Origin: Aspidapion aeneum
Taxonomy: Eukaryota; Arthropoda; Insecta; Coleoptera; Brentidae
DNA: 64,000 nucleotides
Direction of reading: 5' to 3'
Assembly: GCA_963576565.1 (NCBI GenBank)
Contig: OY755046.1
Coordinates: 69,035,719 to 69,099,718, forward strand
Below, piece after piece: positions 1-53,750 of this stretch (position 1 is the first letter of the stretch; each line of letters starts with the position of its first letter). Position numbers and translations under genes: made by a program. The notes under the pieces were generated by a model. The model was not told the DNA's origin. It searched no databases and saw only the letters and a list, made by a program, of their open reading frames with translations.

Positions 1-2526
1 TCCAATAGCAAAAAAGTTGATTTTTTTTTGACAAAATTTTTAATTTTTTGAAAATTTACAATTTTTGATTTTATTTTTCTCAAACACCATTATATCTACA
101 ACTGTAATATTTTCAGGTTAGTATAAGGGACTCGGTAGCTTCTTTGTGGCACAGTATCAACTAAATGTTTTTTTTTTAATTTTTGACGAAAATTTTCCTG
201 ACCAAAGGGGTACCCAAAAAGTGCAGTTTTTTAATTTTTTTAAATTGTTAACTTTGTAAAAGTATATATTATAATACATTAAATTAAGCTTCTCGGGCCC
301 CTCTATATAACGATGTAAAAGTTAGAGGACAGGTATTTATAATAATGCCTAGAGAGACCGCCAAAGTCACTTCAGTTTTGAGTTTTGGCAATTTAAACTT
401 TTATTTATTTCTTACAAACACAAACCTTTAGACCAACTTTTGTGGTCTTTTTTATTACTTTGTGAGGCAAGCAATAAACATATAACAATTGTTTTGACGT
501 ATATCCAATAGCAAAAAAGTTGATTTTTTTTTGACAAAATTTTTAATTTTTTGAAAATTTACAATTTTTGATTTTATTTTTCTCAAACACCATTATATCT
601 ACAACTGTAATATTTTCAGGTTAGTATAAGGGACTCGGTAGCTTCTTTGTGGCACAGTATCAACTAAATGTTTTTTTTTTAATTTTTGACGAAAATTTTC
701 CTGACCAAAGGGGTACCCAAAAAGTGCAGTTTTTTAATTTTTTTAAATTGTTAACTTTGTAAAAGTATATATTATAATACATTAAATTAAGCTTCTCGGG
801 CCCCTCTATATAACGATGTAAAAGTTAGAGGACAGGTATTTATAATAATGCCTAGAGAGACCGCCAAAGTCACTTCAGTTTTGAGTTTTGGCAATTTAAA
901 CTTTTATTTATTTCTTACAAACACAAACCTTTAGACCAACTTTTGGGGTCTTTTTTATTTCTTTGTGAGGCAAGCAATAAAAATATAACAATTGTTTTGA
1001 CGTATATCCAATAGCAAAAAAGTTGACTTTTTTTCCAAATTTTGAATTTTTTGAAAATTTTCAACTTTTGATTCTATTTTTCTCGATAACCATTACATCT
1101 ACAACTGTAATATTTTCAGGTTAGTATAAGGGACTCGGTAGCTTATTTGTGGCACAGTATCAACTAAATGTTTTTTTTTGAAATTTTTGACGAAAATTTT
1201 CCTGACCAAAGGGGTACCCAAAAAGTGCAGTTTTTTAATTTTTTTAAATTGTTAACTTTGTAAAAATATATATTATAATACATTAAATTAAGCTTCTCGG
1301 GCCCCTCTATATAACGATGTAAAAGTAAAAGAACAGGTATTTATAATAATGCCGAGAGAGACCGCCAAAATCACTTCAGTTTTGAGTTTTGGCAATTTAA
1401 ACTTTTATTTATTTCTTACAAACACAAACCTTTAAACCAACTTTTGGGGTCTTTTTTATTACTTTATGAGGCAAGCAATAAAAATATAACAATTGTTTTG
1501 ACGTATATCCAATAGCAAAAAAGTTGACTTTTTTTTGACAAAATTTTTTATTTTTTGAAAATTTACAACTTTTGATTTTATTTTTCTCGAACACCATTAC
1601 ATCTACAACTGTAATATTTTCAGGTTAGTATAAGGGACTCGGTAGCTTCTTTGTGGCACAGCATCAACTAAATGTTTTTTTTGAAATTTTTGACGAAAAT
1701 TTTCCTGACCAAAGGGGTACCCAAAAAGTGCAGTTTTTTAATTTTTTTAAATTGTTAACTTTGTAAAAATATATATTATAATACATTAAATTAAGCTTCT
1801 CTGGCCCCTCTATATAACGATGTAAAAGTTAAAGGACAGGTATTTATATTAATGCCGAGAGAGACCGCCAAAGTCACTTCAGTTTTGAGTTTTGGCAATT
1901 TAAACTTTTATTTATCTCTTACAAACACAAACCTTTAGACCAACTTTTGGGGTCTTTTTTATTACTTTGTGAGGCAGGCAATAAAAATATAACAATTGTT
2001 TTGACGTATATCCAATAGCAAAAAAATTGACTTTTTTTTGACAAAATTTTTAATTTTTTGAAAATCTACAACTTTTGATTTTATTTTTCTCGAACACCAG
2101 TTCATCTATAACTGTAATATTTTCAGGTTAGTATAAGGGACTCGATAGCTTCTTCGTGGCACAGTATCAACTAAAATTTTTTTTTTAATTTTTGGTGAAA
2201 ATTTTCCTGACCAAAGGGGTACCCAAAAAGTGCAATTTTTTAATTTTTTTAAATTGCTAACTTTGTAAAAATATATATTATAATACATTAAATTATACTT
2301 CTCCGGGCCCTCTATATCACCATATAAAAGGTTAAGGACAAGTGGTTATAATATTGCCGCGAGAGGCCGCCAAAGTCACTTCACTTTTGAGTTTTGGCAA
2401 TTTAAACTTTTATTTATTTCTTACAAACACAAACCTTTAGACCAACTTTTGGGATCTTTTTTATTACTTTGTGAGGCAAGCAATAAAAATATAACAATTG
2501 TTTTGACGCATATCCAATAGCAAAAA
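1..2526. repeat. 503-bp satellite, five tandem units
   Basis: Five head-to-tail units start at about 1, 504, 1007, 1508 and 2011, and a sixth start is cut off at 2513. Each begins tccaatagcaaaaaa and carries the same internal landmarks in order: a gggactcggtagctt block, a ggggtacccaaaaagtgc block, a cttctcgggcccctctat block and an agagaccgcc block. The first units are nearly identical and the fifth is more diverged, as expected at an array edge. The array probably continues beyond the left end. Short reading frames inside it are not conserved as proteins and are not called. Confidence 0.95.
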
Positions 2527-3160
2527 AAATACACATAATAGTGGTTTTTCAGGATTTTAATTTATTGTTTTTTATTACATACTTACATAGAGAAACACAA
2601 ATGCAACATGTTTGTATTCCTAGCTATTTTTAAAGTAAGTTTTAAAAGTGTAAAGCTAAAAAAAATAAATACAAGCAAAAATTGGTTATTTGAGTAAGGG
2701 CGATTCGAAAACAGCTGTGAAGACGGCCTTTACTTTAAGATTTGAATTGTTTTAAATGTGTAACTACCCCGACTTCTGGATGCACAAGAACACTATTTTT
2801 GGGGGTGGCTAAATAGTCCAGTCATTATAGAATTTTAGCTTGCAAAAGGTGGTGTAGTCGCAATTTTGACATATGTTGTTGACATTGGAGTCCTAAAAAT
2901 AAACTGGAGATTTCGACCTTGGGGGCGGCCGGCCACACATCCAATGCTAATAAACAAGAAATCAGCTAAAAAAATAAATGTGTGTATCCAAAAAACGTGT
3001 ATGGCTTAGCCCGTTTATCGGCCAATATTCCAAATAGTTATTAATTTCAATAGCAAAAATTGCAAAGCGTGCGATACGATGTTCAATAATTCATTCATTC
3101 ATAAACCTCGCCCGGTATTGGGATTCTCATCCAAGCTCTTCTGAAAACGGCAGCGGCCAT
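2527..3160. other. AT-rich spacer, no gene seen
   Basis: No exon, RNA gene or clear transposon was recognised between the satellite and the next LINE fragment. It is probably intronic or upstream sequence of VPS50, but the sequence does not settle this. Confidence 0.4.
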
Positions 3161-3164
3161 TTAT

Positions 3165-3292
3165 TAAGTCCCCGACTGTACATACTCATTGCATGGAAAT
3201 ATTGTCTATTGTCTAGTTCTAACTCACTTGATTTGGTTCCAATACATAAGTACTGTGTCTTATCAGCTTCAATAAACTTTCGTTTTCGCCAA
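3165..3292 (-). mobile_element. RTE-like LINE reverse-transcriptase fragment
   Basis: About 120 bp is clearly similar to the antisense LINE at 34448-35195 (the block around 34965-35060, with tacatactcattgcatgg and ccaatacataagtactg). It is a short orphan piece of the region just after the RT catalytic motif. Confidence 0.6.
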
Positions 3293-3344
3293 TGCGACTC
3301 ATACATAAGAGGTGTGACAATAAAATTATAAGACTGTTGTAAAA

Positions 3345-5050
3345 AATCTACCTTATTTAAATATTAATAAAACTTAATGATGTTCCCCATCAATGTTGCC
3401 CCCTTCTCTATCGACCTAGCGTTGCATGCGTTTTTTTCCAATGTTGGAAGCAATTTTAGAAATCATCAGAAGAGAGACTTTTAAGAAGTCTTGCCGTTTT
3501 TTCCTTGAATAATTATTGCAATTTTTAAATTTTTTTCAATTTATTCAATTTATTTCCAGGAATTACAAATTACAGTGTAGATATAACACATTATAAGAGT
3601 TACGCTCCCAGAACAAATCACATTCCTAAAGACAAAAACGTCGCGCTAGGTGTTATAATATTTCAAAATGGGTTCCTTTTAACGATTTTTTCAGTTTCGG
3701 AAACAGGTTGAGATCGTTAGGGGCCAAATCTATTGAATAATGGGTGGTTAACGACGGGGATCTTATTACCTAAAAACTGCTTAATTGATAAGGCATTGTG
3801 GGCCGGTGCATTGTCCTGGTAGAACAGTTGTTCTTCCACAAATCTGGACGTTTTTTCCTAACACGTTGCCTTAGTTACATAAATACTTCCAAATAAATAT
3901 GTTGATTCACTGTTTGACCCTCACGCGCCCATTCAATAAGAATAACACCCCTAATATCGAAAAAAAAATAATGAGCATCGCTGTCATGGATGTGCTGAAA
4001 ATTGTCACAGATGATACTGGTTTATTGACGGTAGAAAAATCTATTGAAAAATGTATAAAAAAACTTCAGGATGCAGTCACCGAAGTTCACAGTTGGACCA
4101 AAAAGTGGCGAATAAAATTAAATGAAACCAAATCAATTCATGTTGATTTTACAAACAAAAATATAAATCACATACAAATAACAATTAACAACATTCCCGT
4201 ACCATATTCAAATCAGGCAAAATATCTCGGTATAACACTTGATGCCAAATTACGATGGAAAGCACATGTTAAGAAAAAAAAAGAAGAACTTGAGATAAGG
4301 TATAGAAAAATGAACTGGCTAATTGGAAGGAAGTCCAATTTAACAATTCATAATAAGTTACTGCTTTATAGACAAATACTGAAACCAGTATGGACATATG
4401 GTATTCAACTATGGGGTTGTGCTAAAGAGAGTAACATTCTAGTTTTACAGAGATTTCAAAATAAAGTATTAAGAAACATTGTGAATGCACCTTGGTACGT
4501 TCGAAATAGTGACCTTCATCGAGATCTAAAAATCGAAACTGTAGACTTCATCGGCATGTGAATGTGGAAGCAATTCAGGTTCTAGACAATACTATGTTAG
4601 TTCGAAAACTGAGTGAAAAAAGAGTGAAGCCGTTTGAGCTAGTAAACTAAGTGAATTATATAAAACAAAATAATGCTACAAACACAACACAATTGTGAGT
4701 TACAGACTAAACAAAGCGGGGAGAACTGTTGAGTGAACCCTAAGTTTAAATCTGACTTTTCTAGTAAATTAAGTTAAAACAAAATTGCTAATTAGTCTTA
4801 CTGACTAGATTGTAATACAATAAACACAGTGTGTTTGACAAATAAAAAAAACAAAAAAAAATGGATGTGCTGGAGCGCCCTTCTTTAGCATTTGAAAGTA
4901 TTCAGTAGCCGTTTTTTTTTTTGAGTTTTACTTTAAACTAATACGTTGCTCAATTTTTTCGTTTGTCATAACTCCGGCAAATAAGCTATGTACGATCCGC
5001 TTCAAACCACAGCGTAAGCCAAACTAGTAGAGGAAACGCGACAAGATTGC
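3345..5050 (-). mobile_element. Mariner transposon relic, split by a LINE
   Basis: Read on the minus strand, the flanks of the LINE insertion look like a mariner transposase. Near 4990 there is an N-terminal-like MTNEKIEQRISLK. At 3700-3990 are the stretches typical of the catalytic and C-terminal parts (gggccaaatct, the aacagttgttcttccac block). Many frameshifts and stops break the frame. The + strand reading frame from 3899 to 4561 is a chimera of antisense mariner and sense LINE. Subfamily not assigned. Confidence 0.65.
3986..4872 (+). mobile_element. 5'-truncated Jockey-like LINE with 12-bp TSD
   Basis: The insertion runs from the end of the RT palm domain to the 3' UTR and A-rich tail, and is nearly identical to the longer copy at 42885-44548. 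It is bounded by the direct repeat atggatgtgctg at 3986-3997 and 4861-4872, a clean target-site duplication inside the mariner relic. Compared with the longer copy it lacks about 15 bp covering the FADD catalytic codons and about 49 bp near the end of the ORF, so it is dead. The 3' UTR has the same gggtagaactgttgag-like block and the same cacagtgtgtttgacaaat end as the other two copies. Confidence 0.9.
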
Positions 5051-5152
5051 GGGCGGTAGTAGAACGCACATCAAGGTGAATAAGTCCAACACTCACAAGT
5101 TTTGTTTTAGTTATAAAACTCCTTTTGGTAACCTGAGTATTCTTTATTTTAG

Positions 5153-26475
<21,323 letters not shown>

Positions 26476-26984
26476 CAGTGCACAATGAGCAACTAGTCGA
26501 AGTTTTGTAAGTTTTATAGGCACAAAACTGATAAGTAAGTAGTCAATACACAAGGTGTTCCTGATAAAAGTAGCTACATGGAGTTTGAGAAACGGTAAGT
26601 TACAACTATGAGGTGGACCAAAAAAAACTGTAATTTTTTTTTCGTTTGGAGTTTTTTTACCTTTTGTATAATTTTTGTGATTTTGGTCTGTATCGAAAGC
26701 AGTTACAGAACAGTCTTTTAACCTACTAAGTATATGTCTATCTTTTGCCACATTTTTATTATGTTTGGTAATGTTTTGCCTATAGGCACTATTCAATTGG
26801 CACCTAATATCAGTCTTGCCTAGCATAGAAAATTCTATGTGGTTATTTAAATAAGTAGCACTTACTTTGTGTCTTTAACTTTTCACTAAAGTGCTAGAGA
26901 TCACACATTCCTTTTGTCACCCACGCAGGATCACTTCGTGAATTGTTCATAATAAGACAAATTAAGCAAAAAAAAATAATTTGT

Positions 26985-29235
26985 TTTTCACAACTACACA
27001 ACCAGTACAAATTGTGAAAGGCTTTCGCGGCCATCGTCCAATGGTGGGTGTGCTTTCGGGCTGTTCGGCCGTCGTTCTCGACGTTTCGCCATCTCGAGTG
27101 GATGGCATCTTCAGGAGATGTTGACTGTTTGTCGGCTTCTCGAAGACTGGTGGTTAGTCTGTCGCGGGCGCAGGTTATATACGCTATGGTGGGCGGGGCG
27201 TATATCAGAGCTGGTCGGTGATTGGTCACTTTCCCGAGATTCAGTTTTGTTTTTGTAAGCGAGCCGTTTAGTGTTTTTAAGAACCGGTACCCATGTTCTG
27301 TTAATTTTAAGAGTTTCTTCAGATCTGTTGAAGTTCTGCTGGTGTTTATGAATTTCGATTGCTTCTCTATAGAGTCTTGGATAGTATGAAGAGGAGGCGC
27401 AGAGAACTTGTGTGTCTTCGAGTTTTATTCGGTGGTCTTCATTGTTTATTGTGTGGTCTGCAACTGCGGATTTTTTTTTCCCAACCCGCAATTAAAAAAA
27501 TGAATCACTTAATTAAGATTTCTTCATTGGAGGACCCAGTCAAGAAGATGCTATGCCAAAGTGAAACCCTGACTCCGAGATTGTATGGACTACCAAAAAT
27601 CCACAAAAACGATGTGCCTCTTCGTCCCATTGTCAGTACTATAGGCTCACCAACATACAAACTTGCGAAACATCTTGCTTCCCTCTTGCAACCCCTCATC
27701 GGACTAACGGATTCGTATGTAAGAGACTCCACCCACTTTATTGAGAAGATCAAAAACATCGTCATGGACGAGAAAGACATCTTAGTTAGCTTTGATGTGT
27801 CTTTGTTCACGAAGGTACCTTTGGCCGAGGCAATGAGGGAAGTGGAACACATATTTCCGAAGGACATCACCGACCTGTTTAAAATCTGCCTAACGACATC
27901 ATATTTTACCTTTAAAGAACAAATTTATGAACAGATCGATGGAGTATCAATGGGTAGCCCTTTATCGCCAGTGATTGCGAACTTTTTCATGGAGAAACTA
28001 GAAGAGAAGGCGTTGAATAATGCCCCTCATAAACCCAAAGTCTGGTTTCGATATCTAGATGACACTTTTGTCGTTTGACCTTTTGGTAGAGACAGCCTTA
28101 ATGAATTTCTCAACCACATTAACAGCATACACCCCAGTATACAATTTACAATGGAAACAGAGAACAACAGAGAATTAGCATTCCTTGACGTACTAGTAAC
28201 GAGGAAAGAGGGACGACTAGGACATACCGTATACAGAAAACCTACTCACACAGACCGCTTCCTAAACAACTCATCTAACCACCACCCGTGCCAACGAAAA
28301 GGGGTAATAAGAACATTGGTAGAAAGGGCGAAAAGAATCTGCGAACCAGAACATCTAGACAAAGAATTAAACCATCTTAAAAACGCCCTCGTAGCAAATG
28401 GATACACTCAAAGCGACATAGATAAATGTATAAGACCAAAACCGAGCACTAGAAGTAACAGTAGCGGTGGACTGAGCAGCCGCGAAGTTACTTCAAGAGC
28501 CTTTCTGCCCTACATCCCTAGAGTGACGGATAGGATCGGACGTATTCTGGGAAAACACAACATAAAAACGATCTTCAAGCCATCTAAGAAGATCGAGAAC
28601 CACCTCAGATCTTCGAAGGATATAAGGAACCCACTAAGTTCTTCGGGGGTATACCGCATTCCCTGTACCTGTGGAAGTGTCTGCATCGGAACAACCAAAC
28701 GGTCCGTAAACACAAGAATCAAAGAACACAAAGCCAACTGTCGACTCGGACATACGGAAAAATCCGCAGTTGCAGATCACACACTAAACAATGAAGACCA
28801 CCGAATAAAATTCGAAGACACACAAGTTCTCTGCGCCTCCTCTTCATACTATCCAAGACTCTATAGAGAAGCAATCGAAATTCATAAACACCAGCAGAAC
28901 TTCAACAGATCTGAAGAAACTCTTAAAATTAACAGAACATGGGTACCGGTTCTTAAAAACACTAAACGGCTCGCTTACAAAAACAAAACTGAATCTCGGG
29001 AAAGTGACCAATCACCGACCAGCTCTGATATACGCCCCGCCCACCATAGCGTATATAACCTGCGCCCGCGACAGACTAACCACCAGTCTTCGAGAAGCCG
29101 ACAAACAGTCAACATCTCCTGAAGATACCATCCACTCGAGATGGCGAAACGTCGAGAACGAATTTCCAACGACGACGGCCGAACAGCCCGAAAGCACACC
29201 CACCATTACACAACCAGTATTCAGCATCGTATAAT
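26985..29235 (+). mobile_element. Penelope-like element with inverted terminal copy
   Basis: The body (about 27485-29222) encodes a Penelope-type reverse transcriptase and a GIY-YIG endonuclease. The left 480 bp (about 27000-27480) is the inverted complement of the right end (about 28745-29215), the inverted pseudo-LTR arrangement often seen in this class. It lies between the 3' ends of VPS50 and the P450 gene. Confidence 0.9.
27485..29122 (+). pseudogene. Penelope-like RT / GIY-YIG polyprotein, one in-frame stop
   Basis: RT motifs appear in order: LYGLPKIHK, LRPIVSTIGSPTYKLAK, LVSFDVSLFTKVPL, DGVSMGSPLSPVIANFFME and FRYLDDTFVV, the last containing the catalytic aspartates. A TGA at 28076-28078 follows directly, and the same frame then continues to 29122. 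After LAFLDVLVTRKEG and YRKPTHTDRF comes a GIY-YIG nuclease domain (GVYRIPCTCGSVCIGTTKRS then NTRIKEHK). A single nonsense change otherwise in an intact frame suggests a fairly recent insertion. The N-terminus before 27485 runs into the inverted terminal copy. Confidence 0.9.
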
Positions 29236-29239
29236 TTTT

Positions 29240-30847
29240 TATTACTTGCACTAAAATTTTGCTTAATTTTTAGGATTTTTAGAACAGGCCTATGTGGCCC
29301 TAAAGATTTTATTTGTAATCGAAGTTCATATGTCAACGTATTTAAATTTGCACTGTTAAATATGTAATCGACGGTATTTATTTCCATTTTATAAACAAAC
29401 GATAACAAAAACAATGACACGCGCTTTTTACTACTGACATAGCCCAAATCAAAACAAACTCGTACGTCTTCACTAAGGGTAGAACCGGCATCGTGTAGAA
29501 GGGCATCGGACGTTTCCGCACGATGATGATGGCCGACTTCAACTAAAACACACATTCCTCCCGCCCCCGCTCGAGAACATTCACCCATCCCCGCTGAAAA
29601 ACGGGTAAAATTGAAACTTTGCCCCGCGCGGCGCTGCCGGCTTGTAATTATTTACGCTAAAAAAGTTCACCCAATTAATCGCTTGATGTTAACCATAGAT
29701 AATAAAAAGAAGTAGAGAATTATGTCGTAAGGGAAGATTTAACTTAAATAAATCAATTAAAAATACTGTTTGTTGTCTAGTTTTGGGAGGGCATTGCCCC
29801 GTTGCCCCTCCTGTAGCAGCCCCCACTGGATTTAACCCTTTGTGTAACGTGGATCACCTTAGCTTTTGATAGAGATCAAAATGACAAAAATCGAATATAA
29901 AGGGTAAAAAAACTACAGCCGAAAAAAAATTATGATTTTTTTTGAAGGTCTAGAAAAAATCGCCTCATATAGTTAGTTTCATCTGAGACACATGGTATTT
30001 TTTTTTTTAAGTACCAATAATCTGTAAACAGGAAAAAAGTTTTATTTTTCTGCGAACATTCTTTTTCGACGATCGTCTGTTTCCGTCAAAATTATTTTTT
30101 AGATATTTTATACTTTTTTGAAACAGGCTAAAAAATTATCTATATTTTTAATGTTACTTTTCCTTAAATAGTTATTAATTAGTTCTTGTGATATTAATAT
30201 TTAGTTGACTCAAAGGTTCGGTTCGGTTGTAAGATCTTCAATATTGAACAAATTTTAAAACATAGATGGACGTATTAAAATCTAGTCTTATAATTTGTAT
30301 AATTGAGAATACCAAATATGACAAACATCAAATTTTAAAATGATCTTTTTAGTTCATTATTGTGTTATTCTGTTAAAAAAAACAAAAAAATAAAATAAAA
30401 GGGCTGTAATTTTTTTACAACGTTTTCATCAAAAAATATATTTTTTTGGATCTTAAACTTTTCCTTTAGTATAACATCCAAACCTTTTCGTATCAAACTT
30501 TCGCCTCTCTCTTTTACATGTTCGAGATTCTTACTCTCTTTATTTTATGGATTATTTTTTAAAAATAAATAATTTTATTAGTTTAATTTAAAATTAATTA
30601 ATAAAAATTATTATAATAGGCATAATAAAAAAACAATTAAAATTTTATAATTTGTTAAGAATTTTAGACAAATTATACATATAGTTTATTTATGCAAATT
30701 TGATTTTTAATTTCAATTTCCAAAAATTACACTCCAAAGGATAAAAATGGTATAGGGGAAAAACTGATATAATATATGTATATATTCCCTCTTTTTTAAA
30801 AAATAATATTTTAGAGTAATAGGTGATAAACATTTTTTAAATACTTG
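29240..30847. other. Intergenic spacer between VPS50 and the P450 gene
   Basis: Mostly AT-rich with no recognised exon. A minus-strand frame from 29588 to about 29274 starts MGECSRAGAGGMCVLVEVG and is GC-richer at its start. I do not recognise it and saw no splice sites or neighbours that would make it an exon. Confidence 0.4.
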
Positions 30848-30897
30848 TTTATTCAAAATCCTTTAACATTAATGTTTGTTTTTTCAATAATAAAAAT

Positions 30898-52553
<21,656 letters not shown>

Positions 52554-52609
52554 TTGTTGTTGATTTCTGTTTAACGATTCTTAAATGTTTTTGAAAGCCC
52601 AACCGATCA

Positions 52610-52644
52610 ACTGAAAACAAAAACTGTATTTTTGTATTTTTATC
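52610..52644 (-). promoter_or_regulatory. Candidate core promoter of the P450 gene
   Basis: On the minus strand, GATAAAAA (52644-52637) is followed about 28 bases later by TCAGT (52614-52610), the arthropod initiator consensus, about 57 bases before the ATG. Spacing fits a TATA-Inr promoter. The 496-bp array units lack this segment. Confidence 0.35.
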
Positions 52645-52771
52645 AAAATGTGTCGGTTTTATTGAATAATAATAATCATAATTAAATTTTGCAAATTTAT
52701 TTTCGTTTAAGGGTCGCCAAAATTTGATAACCCTGTCGCTGGTTTGCGTCCGTTTTTTTTTTAATTTTAGC

Positions 52772-52950
52772 TCACACGTATTTATACTATAACTATACTA
52801 TTGTGAGTTATGGTAATCGTGTCAAAAATTAAAAAAAAAGTTGCTCCGATTTCAAAAAATTTCATATATCTTTGCGTTTCAGATGATTTTGAAACATTTT
52901 TGTCGCGCCGTCTGTATGTTTGTATGTATGTCTGTCTGTCTGTCTGTAAC
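52772..52950. mobile_element. Partial GTCT-family mini-element
   Basis: agctcacacgtatttatact, the aaaagttgctccgatttc block and six GTCT/GTAT units, ending at gtctgtaacgaccaa. It lies just upstream of the P450 gene. Confidence 0.75.
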
Positions 52951-53035
52951 GACCAAAAAAATACTAGTTAAAGAATATTTTTTATTTAATTATTTGCGTA
53001 TTCCATAATTTTCGCCTTTCGCTCCATCATAATGG

Positions 53036-53470
53036 CCTAAAATTTGCTAACTGACGTTTTTACGAATCTTAACACAAGGTGTGGTTTTTTCGCATCTTTA
53101 TAGTCCCACTATATTGCAACTCGGTGCTTTTGATGATAACATGTATAGTTTGTAAAATATGAATTTTCAAAGTTTTTCCATATTGGCCTTATGAGATTTC
53201 CTACCCTAAAATTCGCTAAATGACGTTTTTACGATTCGTAACACAAGGTGTGGTTTTTTCGCATCTTTATGGTCCCACTATACTGCAACTCGGTGCTTTT
53301 GATGATAAAATGTATAGTTTGTAAGATATGAATTTTCAAAGTTTTTCCATATTGGCCTTATGAGATTCCCTACCCTAAAATTCGCTAAATGACGTTTCTA
53401 CGAATCTTAACACAAGGTGTGGTTTTTTTCGCATCTTTATAGTCCCACTATACTGCAACTCGGTAACTAC
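53036..53470. repeat. Three tandem copies of a 169-bp unit
   Basis: Starts near 53036, 53205 and 53374, each with cgctaaatgacgtt (or tgctaactgacg), cacaaggtgtggttttttcg and gcaactcggtg. No coding potential is supported. The array runs into an inverted pair (actagtcgcagttg at 53468, caactgcgactagt at 53583). Confidence 0.85.
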
Positions 53471-53750
53471 TAGTCGCAGTTGGGTACAAAATTGCCCAAA
53501 ACCTGATTCATAAAAATACAAAATTGTATAATTTCGTAAGTGCGCTTGGGGCATCAAAACTAAAAGTTGAAGCGTGTCGTAGTCAACTGCGACTAGTGCT
53601 TACAAGTAAATTTAGCAGTTGGGTGTTTTTTTTATTCAAAATTTTTTTTATTTGATATTTTTTGCGGAGGTAGAGAAGTATAAAAAAATAATTTGGTGAT
53701 TTTTTAAATAAATAGTTTATTAAAAAAAATGTCTTCTTTTTTCTACATAT

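Noticed and set aside
1..2526. Short frames in the 503-bp satellite as genes
   Set aside because: Not preserved between units; low-complexity AT-rich translation.
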